From Bifidobacterium biavatii DSM 23969 (GTDB taxonomy: Bacteria; Actinomycetota; Actinomycetes; Actinomycetales; Bifidobacteriaceae), in NCBI RefSeq assembly GCF_000741165.1, contig NZ_JGYN01000027.1:1-55185 (forward strand): 55,185 nucleotides of DNA. Reading direction: 5' to 3'. The position numbers were made by a program, and so were the translations under genes. A model generated the notes under the pieces. That model saw only the letters and a program-made list of their open reading frames with translations. It was not told where the DNA came from and made no database searches. Of the stretch, positions 1-7,976 are shown piece after piece. Within the stretch, counting starts at the first letter, position 1; the number at the start of each line of letters is the position of its first letter.

Positions 1-34
1 CTTTTGACTACCCCTCAGTCTCACTGCGTTCGAC

Positions 35-56
35 AGCTCCCCTGACAAGGGGAGCT
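35..56 (-). terminator. Hairpin downstream of the response regulator
   Basis: A perfect 9-bp stem (AGCTCCCCT, 35-43, with AGGGGAGCT, 48-56) closes a 4-nt loop 17 bases past the stop of the minus-strand response-regulator gene, so it is well placed to end that operon. The flanking bases (CCCCTCAGTC... on the plus strand) resemble a dispersed intergenic repeat found in many gut Gram-positives; that resemblance is from memory and was not searched. Confidence 0.6.
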
Positions 57-72
57 TGTGTTGTATATGAAC

Positions 73-819
73 TCACACGATGCCGTTGTCGTAGGCGAAG
101 ACGACGGCCTGGACGCGGTCACGGGCATTGATCTTGGCAAGAATGTGCGCCACATGCGTCTTCACGGTCGGCAGACTGATGAACAGCTTGCTCGCGATCT
201 CCTGATTGCTCAATCCGTGCGCGATCTCGACGAGGACCTCGCGCTCGCGGTCGGTGAGCAGCTCCAGTTCCGGATCGGTGTACGCCGGGCGTGCGGATGG
301 CGACGACGCGTCGGCTGCGACCGACTGCGCCTCGGACGGAGCGCCGGCCAGCGTGTCGCCCTTCGCATACCCGTCCTGCATCATCTTCTCGATAAGTCGT
401 TTTGTGGCCGACGGCGCGATGATCGCGTTCCCGTTGAACACCGTGCGAATCGACGACAGCAGCGTCTCAGGCTCCGTGTCCTTGAGCAGGAAGCCCGACG
501 CGCCCGCGTTGATCGCGGCCATCACGTATTCGTCCAGATCGAACGTGGTCAGGATGATCACGCGCGTCGGACGACCGTCGGCGGACGCCTGCAGTGAACT
601 GACGCGACGTGTCGCCTCAATGCCGTCCATGCCGGGCATGCGCACGTCCATAAGCACCACATCAGGCCGCAACGTTTCCGCCAACGCCACGGCCTGCGCG
701 CCGTCCCCAGCCTGCCCGACCACCTGCATGTCCGGCTGGGAGCCGATCACCATCGCGAACCCGGCGCGCACCAGCTCCTGGTCGTCCGCGATCACCACTC
801 GAATCCTGTTCTCACTCAT
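73..819 (-). CDS. NarL/LuxR-family two-component response regulator
   Basis: Cytoplasmic DNA-binding response regulator, 248 aa. The N-terminal receiver domain has the acidic pair D12/D13, the probable phospho-acceptor D58 in LMDVRMPG and the conserved lysine in GFLLKD. A Ser/Ala-rich linker (about residues 155-182) leads to a C-terminal LuxR helix-turn-helix (LTDREREVLVEIAHG through LPTVKTHVAHIL). It is the last gene of a three-gene minus-strand operon after two kinase-like genes (3857 to 928), so its partner is most likely the intact kinase at 1734-3857. The target genes cannot be read from the sequence. The ATG at 819 is the natural start for this family. Confidence 0.93.
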   Translation of the reverse strand: MSENRIRVVIADDQELVRAGFAMVIGSQPDMQVVGQAGDGAQAVALAETLRPDVVLMDVRMPGMDGIEATRRVSSLQASADGRPTRVIILTTFDLDEYVMAAINAGASGFLLKDTEPETLLSSIRTVFNGNAIIAPSATKRLIEKMMQDGYAKGDTLAGAPSEAQSVAADASSPSARPAYTDPELELLTDREREVLVEIAHGLSNQEIASKLFISLPTVKTHVAHILAKINARDRVQAVVFAYDNGIV

Positions 820-927
820 ACCTCACCACTGTATGCGGTGCTCGGTAAGACGAAAGTGGTCGACACCCTGATTCTTCCCTGAAATCATCAATCGTCGCGA
901 CGAGAACGAGCCAGATGCATATGCGTC

Positions 928-1896
928 TTAGGCGCGTCGCGTGCCGGCAAGCTGCTCGTCAAGAGAGGCGGCCGGCCGCAGCTGCATTTCGGGCTGCGCA
1001 TGGCCGTGCGCTTCGTCGCTGAACCCGGTTTCACGCAGCACGCTCAGCAGCTGGCGCATGTGCTTCAGCGCGGAGCGGCCCTGCCGGCCGATCGCCGCGA
1101 ACGCCGCCGCAACCGACTCGGCCGAAGGCTCCTCGCCGCGCGCCTCGGCCTCATCCATCATGCGAATGCCGGCCACGGTCCGGTCGATCACCGAGGTCAG
1201 CGTTTCGCTCACCTCGCTTTGGATGTTCGCGCTGATTCGGTCGCGTTCCATATTCGCCGCCAGCACCTTCTGCTTGGCCTGTTCGGCGCGCAACGCCTCC
1301 TCGCGCGCCTGCAGGACGAGCACGTTCGATCCGTTCGACCGCTGCCATCGCGCCAGCAGGATCGTGCCCATGCACATCGCGCCGACCAACGCCGCCCATG
1401 ACAGGTCCTGCGCCCACAGCCTGAACATGCCGGGAACCCCGGAGACCGTGAAATCCGCGGTGCGCAGCATCCAATGCAGGATGCTGCCGTACCCGTAGGA
1501 ACTGAGCGCAACCTTGAATCCGAACAGCACGGCGACCGCCGCGGACGCGCAGCCCGTCCACCGCCATGCGGTAGGCCGGCCATACAGCACCGCCGAATAC
1601 AGCGCGCACAACGCGAACAGGTTCGAGAACAGCACCGGCTGGAATACGACCAGTTGGAATACGGACGCGATCACGACCGCGAGCGCCGCGCCTTCGGGGA
1701 ACCGTCTGCGGAAGCACAGCGGCAGCATCGTCGTCAGCACGATGAACCGGCCGACCGCAAGTTCGCCGGTGGTGCCGTCCAGATAGCCGTCGAACATCGA
1801 TATCGTGTTGCTGTACATGATCGCGACGAGCAGCAGCGTGCCGATGATGTCGGTCGCCAGGTAATGCCGTTCGGTCCACTGCGAGAGCCGTTCCAC
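928..1896 (-). CDS. Degenerate DesK-type sensor kinase (no phospho-His, no ATPase domain)
   Basis: Integral membrane protein, about 322 aa from a GTG at 1896. Several hydrophobic segments (about residues 14-182) are followed by a HisKA_3-like dimerisation helix. Where the upstream kinase has ARIARDMHDVVAHTL, this protein reads DRISANIQSEVSETL, so the phospho-acceptor His is Gln226. It ends soon after the helix pair, with no N, G1 or G2 box. It therefore should not autophosphorylate; a role as a decoy or modulator of the neighbouring kinase, or a decaying gene, is inference. Its reading frame stays open upstream to a TGA at 2217-2215 without an ATG or GTG, so the true start is uncertain. It lies between the intact kinase and the response regulator in one operon. 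Confidence 0.75.
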   Translation of the reverse strand: MERLSQWTERHYLATDIIGTLLLVAIMYSNTISMFDGYLDGTTGELAVGRFIVLTTMLPLCFRRRFPEGAALAVVIASVFQLVVFQPVLFSNLFALCALYSAVLYGRPTAWRWTGCASAAVAVLFGFKVALSSYGYGSILHWMLRTADFTVSGVPGMFRLWAQDLSWAALVGAMCMGTILLARWQRSNGSNVLVLQAREEALRAEQAKQKVLAANMERDRISANIQSEVSETLTSVIDRTVAGIRMMDEAEARGEEPSAESVAAAFAAIGRQGRSALKHMRQLLSVLRETGFSDEAHGHAQPEMQLRPAASLDEQLAGTRRA

Positions 1897-3857
1897 CCAG
1901 TTGAACGGCTTGCCGTCCGACAGTCCGGCCTGCGCGATCGGCTTGGACCGCAGGCGAGCGTGCAGTTGCGCCCACGTGGGGAGTTGGGGGAGCGTGGGGG
2001 CGGAAGATGTGCGAGCAGAGTTGCGAGCGTTGTCGTCCGTGTACGTGCCGCTGCTATGGCGGGCGGGGCGGAGCGGTGACAGGGCATCTTGTTGGGGGGA
2101 GCGTGGGGGGAGGAAAGATGTCTCCGCTCGCTGCGCTCGGGCGGCATGACATGGGAATTGGCTTGTTTGGCTGCGACGGGAGAGCTGGCTTGCTTGGCCG
2201 ACATGACGGGGGAGTCAGCTTGTTCGCTCGATATGGTGGAGGAGCGTGCGCGTGCGAGCGGTGTCGCGGCGGGGAACGAAGCGTTGCCCGAGCGCGAGGG
2301 GGAATCGCCGGCCGGCATGGCGACAACGTGACGATCGGCTGGTTCGGTTCCGGACGGCTGCGCCGGTGCGGCTTGTGCAGATTCGGCCCCGCGCAGTGGC
2401 ACGACGGCGTGCACGACGAACCCGCCGCCGACCTGCGGGCCGGCCGTCACCGTGCCGCCGGCCGCTTCGACGCGTTCGCGCATGCCGAGCAGCCCGTAGC
2501 CCGGCTTGTGCCCGTCCAACGCCGACGCCGCGCCGCGCCCGTCGTCGCGCACGGTGATTTCCAACGCGCGGTCCGTCCAGCGTTCACCGATGCGCACGTG
2601 CGCATTCGGTCCGGCGTACTTGCGCACGTTCGTCAACGATTCCTGCACGAGATGATAGACGGCCGTGCTGGCCGCCGCGCTCAGCAGTTCCGGCCTGGCC
2701 GTACCGTCGATGCGACGCACGATCGCGTCGCCGGACGATGCGATCGACGACGCTGCCGATGGCGTCCGCCACAAGGCGTCTGATGCTGGCGTTGCGGTCG
2801 GCGACGCCGTCGACGCGAAGGTTGCCGATGATGCGGATGCTGTCTTGACCGTTGACGCCGCGACCGGTGAAGCGGTCGCCGCCCGCGCCTGGTCGACGAG
2901 CGCGTCGATGTCCGCGTAATCGGCATGCGACGACCCGCCGAACACGCCGAACAGGCGCTTCATGTCATGCAGCGCGCGCTCCGACTCGTGCCGGATCGTC
3001 TCCATCGTCTGCCGTGCCACGGCCGGATCATGCGCGCCCGCGTACCGGCCGCCGTCCGACTGCACGATGATGATCGACAGCGTGTGCGCGACCACGTCGT
3101 GCATGTCGCGGGCGATGCGCGCGCGTTCCGCCAGCGCCGCAATGCGACGCTCCTCGGCTTCGCTCGCCTCGAGCGCCTCGTTGCGCTCCTGCATCATGCG
3201 GATCGTGATCAGACGCGCACGCTGCCAGAACGCGGCGATGACGACCGCGGCAAGACACGCCGCGATCGCTGCCAGATATATCGCAGACTCCTGCAGCAGC
3301 GTCTGCGCGCACGAGCCGGTGAATCCGCCGCCCGCATACACGGCCCGACAATCGGGGATCGACCCCGGAAGGGCCTGCGCGTACTCGTCGGGCGTGATGT
3401 ACGGGTCGAAGAACGGTCCCAAGTCGAGCGCCCACGCCATTGCCGGACCGGCCAGTGCGCCGACCGCCGAGGCGAGCACGATGAACGCCGTCGTATTACG
3501 CGGGTCGCCGTACACGATCACCGAATACAACATGACCAGCGACAGAAAATCGGAAGGCACCATCGCCGGACCGACGACCAGCTGGATCACTGTCAGCCCC
3601 GCGAACACGAGCGCCGCGGTCTGCGGCCGCACGCGACGAATCGCGAGCGGCAACGCCAGCGCGACCGACCATGCGGCCATCGGACCGATATCGTATGAGA
3701 ACAGCACGCCGGGCATGTTGCCCACGCTCGTGCCGAACAGCAGGCCGAACGCGAGCGCGGCCAGCAGCGCGGCGACCGAGTCGACGGCCAGCGCGCGCAT
3801 CTGCCTGTTGCGTGCAAAGGCGGTTCGTATCGTCGTCAGTCGTCGCGTCATGTCCAT
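1734..3857 (-). CDS. NarL/DesK-family sensor histidine kinase with aberrant C-terminal extension
   Basis: Membrane sensor kinase, first gene of the operon. TM segments occupy about residues 24-215. HisKA_3 has the phospho-acceptor His253 (RDMHDVVAHTL). The HATPase domain carries the N box (YHLVQESLTNVRKYA, ~401-415), G1 (VRDDGRG) and G2 (GYGLLGMRERV). Two oddities are visible. An Ala/Ser/Thr-rich insert (~325-378) separates the DHp and ATPase domains. The catalytic domain ends near residue 488 (base ~2393), yet the frame runs on for about 219 residues, first through degenerate repeats (KQAxSxxV type, 2148-2233) and then out of frame through the start of the next gene, overlapping it by 163 bp. 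The natural stop was probably lost by repeat expansion or a frameshift. Confidence 0.85.
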   Translation of the reverse strand: MDMTRRLTTIRTAFARNRQMRALAVDSVAALLAALAFGLLFGTSVGNMPGVLFSYDIGPMAAWSVALALPLAIRRVRPQTAALVFAGLTVIQLVVGPAMVPSDFLSLVMLYSVIVYGDPRNTTAFIVLASAVGALAGPAMAWALDLGPFFDPYITPDEYAQALPGSIPDCRAVYAGGGFTGSCAQTLLQESAIYLAAIAACLAAVVIAAFWQRARLITIRMMQERNEALEASEAEERRIAALAERARIARDMHDVVAHTLSIIIVQSDGGRYAGAHDPAVARQTMETIRHESERALHDMKRLFGVFGGSSHADYADIDALVDQARAATASPVAASTVKTASASSATFASTASPTATPASDALWRTPSAASSIASSGDAIVRRIDGTARPELLSAAASTAVYHLVQESLTNVRKYAGPNAHVRIGERWTDRALEITVRDDGRGAASALDGHKPGYGLLGMRERVEAAGGTVTAGPQVGGGFVVHAVVPLRGAESAQAAPAQPSGTEPADRHVVAMPAGDSPSRSGNASFPAATPLARARSSTISSEQADSPVMSAKQASSPVAAKQANSHVMPPERSERRHLSSPHAPPNKMPCHRSAPPAIAAARTRTTTLATLLAHLPPPRSPNSPRGRNCTLACGPSRSRRPDCRTASRSTGWNGSRSGPNGITWRPTSSARCCSSRSCTATRYRCSTAIWTAPPANLRSAGSSC
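1983..2233. repeat. Degenerate tandem and direct repeats between two kinase genes
   Basis: Three imperfect 27-33-nt units at 2148-2233 encode AKQA(S/N)S-like peptides in the kinase tail. A separate direct repeat pairs 1983-2009 with 2091-2120; both read as a run of G, GAGCGTGGGGG, then a GGAAGATGT-like core. The interval between the end of the kinase catalytic domain and the next gene thus appears to have grown by local duplication. Confidence 0.55.
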
Positions 3858-4126
3858 GACCGTCCAGCGTAGCGCGCCGTCATCCGTACGACCATCATGC
3901 GTCGGGATGAAGCAGGGGAACGACGCGTGGCAGACGGCAGGGCAGTGGACCTGACGGTAGGCGAAACAGGCCCGCGATACGATCGCAAGCGGCTTGGTTG
4001 TCCCCGCGTGCGGCTGATATGGAGGACATCACGGATCCGCCGGGAAGCGTCCGCGGGACTGCGAAGGTTTCGAGGACACGTTCCGCGAACATTCCCGCCG
4101 GGGAAGCCAAGGAAAGGAATAGCGCA

Positions 4127-5473
4127 ATGACGTTGCTTGCCGAATACTACGTGCCGGGACTGCACGTTGAGGACCGTTCGATCACAGTGCCGCTCGACTG
4201 GACCGGACATGAACCGGGCCGAGGCTTCGACGGCGAGTCGATCAGCCTGTTCTACCGCGTGGTCACCGCGCCCGAACACGCGCACGACGACCTGCCGCTG
4301 CTCGTCTACCTGCAGGGTGGCCCCGGCGGCGAAAGCCCGCGCCCGCTCAACCCGAGCTCCGACGGTTGGATCGAAGAGGCGATCAAACACTTCCGCGTCA
4401 TTCTGCCCGACCAGCGCGGCACCGGACGCTCCAACCGCATCGACACGCAGGTCATGGCACGGCTCGCCCCGGCGGGCGCCCGCGCGCAGGCCGACTATCT
4501 GAAACTCTTCCTTGCCGATTCGATCGTGCGCGACTTCGAACACCTGCGCCGCACCGAGTTTGCCGGCGCGAAGTGGGTGACGCTCGGCCAAAGCTACGGC
4601 GGCTTCCTCACACTCACCTACCTGTCACTGTTCCCGGCCGGCGTGGCCGCCAGCTTCACGTGCGGCGGCATCCCGCACGTGCCGGCCGACGCGGCCGAAG
4701 TGTACGAGCACACATTCCCGCGCATGCTCACCAAGACCAGGCAGTTCTATGAGCGCTACCCGCAGGACGTCGAGCGCGTCGCCGCTGTGGCCGACCGTCT
4801 GGCCGGCGGTGACGTGACGCTGCCGAACGGCGACCTGTTCACCGTGGAGCGCCTGCAGTGCCTCGGCTCCGACTTCGGCATGAAGCCGAGCTTCGAGCGC
4901 GTGCACTGGATCTTCGACGCCGCGTTCCTCGACGGCGATGGTTCCGCTAGCGCCGATTCGCCGCTGTCCGACGAATTCCTGTCGCGCGTGGAGGCGGCCA
5001 CGTCGTCGCGTCCGTTGTACTGGCCGCTGCAGGAGTTCATCTACGCGAACGGCGAGATGGATGCGCCGATCCGCTGGGCAGCGCAGCGCGTGCGCGACAC
5101 GAAGCCCGAATTTGCCGCCGGCGTGCGTCCGCTCAACTTTACCGGCGAGGCGATGTTCCCGTGGATGTTCGAACAGGAGCGCGCGCTGCGCCCGTTCAAG
5201 CCGGCCATGGACCTGCTTATGGAGGACACGCGGTTCGGCGTGATCTACGACGCCGACCAGCTGGCCTGCAACGAAGTGCCGCTGCAGGCGGCCGTGTACT
5301 TCGACGACATGTACGTCGACTCCGGCATGCAGCTCGACACGCTGAGCCGTGTCGGCAACGCGCACGCGTGGGTCACCAACGAGTTTGAACACGACGGCAA
5401 CCACGGCGACCGCGTGTTCAAGCACCTGTATGCGGAAGCGCTGAACCGCGGCGATCTGGAACCGCTGTTCTGA
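4127..5473 (+). CDS. pip: Prolyl aminopeptidase (proline iminopeptidase), alpha/beta hydrolase S33
   Basis: Cytosolic serine peptidase, 448 aa, releasing N-terminal proline from peptides. Visible features are the oxyanion-region motif QGGPGG (63-68), DQRGTGRS (95-102) and the nucleophile elbow GQSYGG with Ser156; the C-terminal catalytic His is probably in EFEHDGNHGDRV. The ATG at 4127 was chosen because AAGGAAAGGAAT sits just upstream; the frame is open further upstream but has no comparable ribosome site. It begins a plus-strand run with proC, L-serine dehydratase and an X-Pro peptidase, all suited to using proline-rich peptides. Confidence 0.9.
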   Translation: MTLLAEYYVPGLHVEDRSITVPLDWTGHEPGRGFDGESISLFYRVVTAPEHAHDDLPLLVYLQGGPGGESPRPLNPSSDGWIEEAIKHFRVILPDQRGTGRSNRIDTQVMARLAPAGARAQADYLKLFLADSIVRDFEHLRRTEFAGAKWVTLGQSYGGFLTLTYLSLFPAGVAASFTCGGIPHVPADAAEVYEHTFPRMLTKTRQFYERYPQDVERVAAVADRLAGGDVTLPNGDLFTVERLQCLGSDFGMKPSFERVHWIFDAAFLDGDGSASADSPLSDEFLSRVEAATSSRPLYWPLQEFIYANGEMDAPIRWAAQRVRDTKPEFAAGVRPLNFTGEAMFPWMFEQERALRPFKPAMDLLMEDTRFGVIYDADQLACNEVPLQAAVYFDDMYVDSGMQLDTLSRVGNAHAWVTNEFEHDGNHGDRVFKHLYAEALNRGDLEPLF

Positions 5474-5530
5474 CCTTCCCGTCGTCACAGCGAAGCGCAC
5501 GCACACACGGCAAACGAAAGGACATCAATC

Positions 5531-6334
5531 ATGAGCATGGACATCACCATCGGATTCATCGGCTACGGCAATATGGCCCAGGCCATCGCGCGCGGACTCG
5601 TCGACGCGGGCGTCGTCGACGGCGGTCGCATCGTTGCCTGCGCTGCGCATTACGACAAGCTCGAACACACCACGGCCGAACTCGGCGTACGCCCGCTGCA
5701 CAATGCGACCGAAGTCGCCGCCGCGGCCGACGTCGTGATCGTCGCGATCAAACCGTACCAGATCGAGTCCGTCATCGGCCCGATCGTAGGCGAACTGGCC
5801 AAGCCGGGCAAGATCGTCGTGTCGATCGCCGCAGGCTGGGATCTCGCGAAATACCGGGATCTGTTCGGTGATGCGTTCGCGGCCGCGCACGTGCAGTGCA
5901 CGATCCCGAACACGCCTATGGCTGTCGGCAAGGGCGTGCTTGTCACCGAAGCGGACAACACGCTCACCGATGAGCAGAACGCGACGTTCGAGGCGCTGTT
6001 CTCGCCGATCAGCCTGATCGAACGCGTTGACACCGCGCACATGAACATCGCCATGTGCATCGCCGGCTGCGCGCCCGCGTTCACCGACATGTACATCGAG
6101 GCGCTCGGCGACGCCGGCGTCAAATACGGGCTCCAGCGCACCGCAGCTTACCGCATGGCCGCCAAGATGGTCGAAGGCGTGGGAGCGCTGTACATGGCCA
6201 CCGAAACGCACCCCGGCGCGATGAAGGACGCCGTCTGCTCGCCCGGCGGCACCACGATCCGCGGCGTCGTCCAACTCGAAAAGGACGGCTTCCGCGGCGC
6301 GGTCATTAACGCGGTGGACGCGATCGAGGCATAA
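5531..6334 (+). CDS. proC: Pyrroline-5-carboxylate reductase
   Basis: 267 aa, catalyses the last step of proline synthesis (P5C plus NAD(P)H to L-proline). The N-terminal Rossmann motif GFIGYGNMAQAIA binds NAD(P)H, and the C-terminal half has the expected signatures (PNTPMAVGKG; PGGTTIRGV near the C terminus). CGAAAGGA precedes the start; an ATG two codons later (5537) is an alternative. It lies 57 bases after prolyl aminopeptidase and upstream of sdaA. In this setting the enzyme may serve redox or proline balance as well as biosynthesis (inference). Confidence 0.93.
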   Translation: MSMDITIGFIGYGNMAQAIARGLVDAGVVDGGRIVACAAHYDKLEHTTAELGVRPLHNATEVAAAADVVIVAIKPYQIESVIGPIVGELAKPGKIVVSIAAGWDLAKYRDLFGDAFAAAHVQCTIPNTPMAVGKGVLVTEADNTLTDEQNATFEALFSPISLIERVDTAHMNIAMCIAGCAPAFTDMYIEALGDAGVKYGLQRTAAYRMAAKMVEGVGALYMATETHPGAMKDAVCSPGGTTIRGVVQLEKDGFRGAVINAVDAIEA

Positions 6335-6366
6335 TCTGTCCTCCAACGGCGTCAACGCGCGCGGAA

Positions 6367-6414
6367 CGGCCGGCACGGTCGGGACGATACGACGATCCCG
6401 AACCGTGCCGGCCG
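6367..6414 (+). terminator. Long hairpin between proC and sdaA
   Basis: A 13-bp perfect stem (CGGCCGGCACGGT at 6367-6379 with its complement at 6402-6414) extends inward by a further 5 pairs around one bulged A. There is no T run, so it may be an attenuator, an mRNA stabiliser or a Rho-assisted terminator rather than a classical intrinsic terminator. Confidence 0.5.
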
Positions 6415-6444
6415 CACGATCAACGGCAACGGAAGGAGCATCGC

Positions 6445-7902
6445 ATGTTCAGCATCCTCGACATGTTCAAAATCGGCGTCGGCCCGAGCTCGTCGCACAC
6501 GGTCGGACCGATGTGCGCCGCGCACGAGTTCGCCGCATCGCTCGTCTCCGGCGGGCTGATCGACCGCGTCGCCCGCGTGCGCACCACGCTGTATGGCTCG
6601 CTTGCCCTGACCGGCATGGGCCACGGCACCGACCGCGCCTCCGTCGCCGGACTCGAAGGCGGACTGCCCGCCACCGTCGACACCGCGCACGTGCTGTCCA
6701 TCAAACAGGAATGCGAGCAAACCGGGCGGCTCAACCTCGCCGGCGTCAAGGACATCGCCTTCGACTACGAGCACGACGTCGTCTTCGAACTGTGGCAGCG
6801 CATGGCCGCCCACCCCAACGGCATGCGGTTCCAGGCATTCGACGCGTCCGGCAACCTCGTCGACGAACAGGTCTGGTATTCGATCGGCGGCGGCTTCATC
6901 CGCAAAGGACACCGGGACGATCTCATGATCGGCATCCACGACCGGCCGCCGGCAGGCACGTCGTTCGCCGACGAAGACGAATCGTCGTCCGTCGACTTCG
7001 GACCGGACGTGCCGTACAACTTCACGTCCGGCAGCGAACTGCTCGCGATCTGCAAGCGCGAGCGCATGCCCATCGCCGACATCGTCTGGGCGAACGAAAT
7101 CGCGATGCGCCCCGCAGAACAGGTACGCGCCGAACTGCTGCGCGTGTGGACGACCATGCACGAATGCGTGCTGAACGGCTGCATGAGCCCCGTAAAAACG
7201 TTGCCCGGCGGACTCGACGTGCCGCGCCGCGCTCCCAAAATGTACGCGCGGCTGTCCGCCAACAGCGACCTGCTCAACCGACGTCGGCGTTCGGACGCGG
7301 TGCTCGAATCGTCCGATGCGGCATGGGTCAACCTGTTCGCGCTCGCCGTGAGCGAGGAAAACGCGGGCGGCGGGCGCATCGTGACCGCGCCGACCAACGG
7401 CTCCGCGGGCATTATCCCGGCCGTGCTCGAATACTACTGGCATTTCGTCGACGCGGCCGACGAGGACGGCATCGTCACGTTCCTGCTCACCGCCGGCGCG
7501 GTCGGCTACCTGTTCAAGCGCAACGCGTCGATCTCCGGCGCGGAGGTCGGCTGCCAGGGCGAGGTCGGCTCGGCCTGCTCGATGGCCGCGGCTGGACTGT
7601 GCGCCGTGGTCGGCGGCACGTCCGCGCAGGTCGAGAACGCGGCCGAAATCGGCATCGAACACAACCTCGGCCTCACCTGCGACCCGGTCGGTGGACTCGT
7701 GCAGATCCCGTGCATCGAACGCAACGCGATGGCCGCGAACACCGCCATCAACGCGGTGCGCATGGCCATGCTCGGCGACGGCTCGCACATCGTCACGCTC
7801 GACCAGGCCATCAAGACCATGAAGGACACCGGCGAGGACATGATGGCCAAGTACAAGGAGACGTCGCAGGGCGGGCTCGCCGTCAACGTCGTCGAATGCT
7901 GA
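6445..7902 (+). CDS. sdaA: L-serine ammonia-lyase (iron-sulfur, single chain)
   Basis: 485 aa, deaminates L-serine to pyruvate and ammonia using a [4Fe-4S] cluster. The N terminus (GVGPSSSHTVGPM) and C-terminal half (TAPTNGSAGIIPAVL, CQGEVGSACSMAA, TCDPVGGLVQIPCIERN) are hallmarks of the fused alpha-beta form; the conserved cysteines in the last three motifs are the probable cluster ligands. ATG at 6445 follows GGAAGGAG. It sits in the proline-peptide cluster between proC and the X-Pro peptidase, giving a route from peptide-derived serine to pyruvate. Confidence 0.95.
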   Translation: MFSILDMFKIGVGPSSSHTVGPMCAAHEFAASLVSGGLIDRVARVRTTLYGSLALTGMGHGTDRASVAGLEGGLPATVDTAHVLSIKQECEQTGRLNLAGVKDIAFDYEHDVVFELWQRMAAHPNGMRFQAFDASGNLVDEQVWYSIGGGFIRKGHRDDLMIGIHDRPPAGTSFADEDESSSVDFGPDVPYNFTSGSELLAICKRERMPIADIVWANEIAMRPAEQVRAELLRVWTTMHECVLNGCMSPVKTLPGGLDVPRRAPKMYARLSANSDLLNRRRRSDAVLESSDAAWVNLFALAVSEENAGGGRIVTAPTNGSAGIIPAVLEYYWHFVDAADEDGIVTFLLTAGAVGYLFKRNASISGAEVGCQGEVGSACSMAAAGLCAVVGGTSAQVENAAEIGIEHNLGLTCDPVGGLVQIPCIERNAMAANTAINAVRMAMLGDGSHIVTLDQAIKTMKDTGEDMMAKYKETSQGGLAVNVVEC

Positions 7903-7976
7903 ATCCGAACGCTTAATCGGCCGTCGAGGCGTATCGGTACGGCCTCGCGGACATGGCACGAAAGGAAGACCGTCGC

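Noticed and set aside
2007..2783. 258-codon plus-strand frame opposite the kinase tail
   Set aside because: Composition is that of reversed kinase codons and repeats; no start site or motif.
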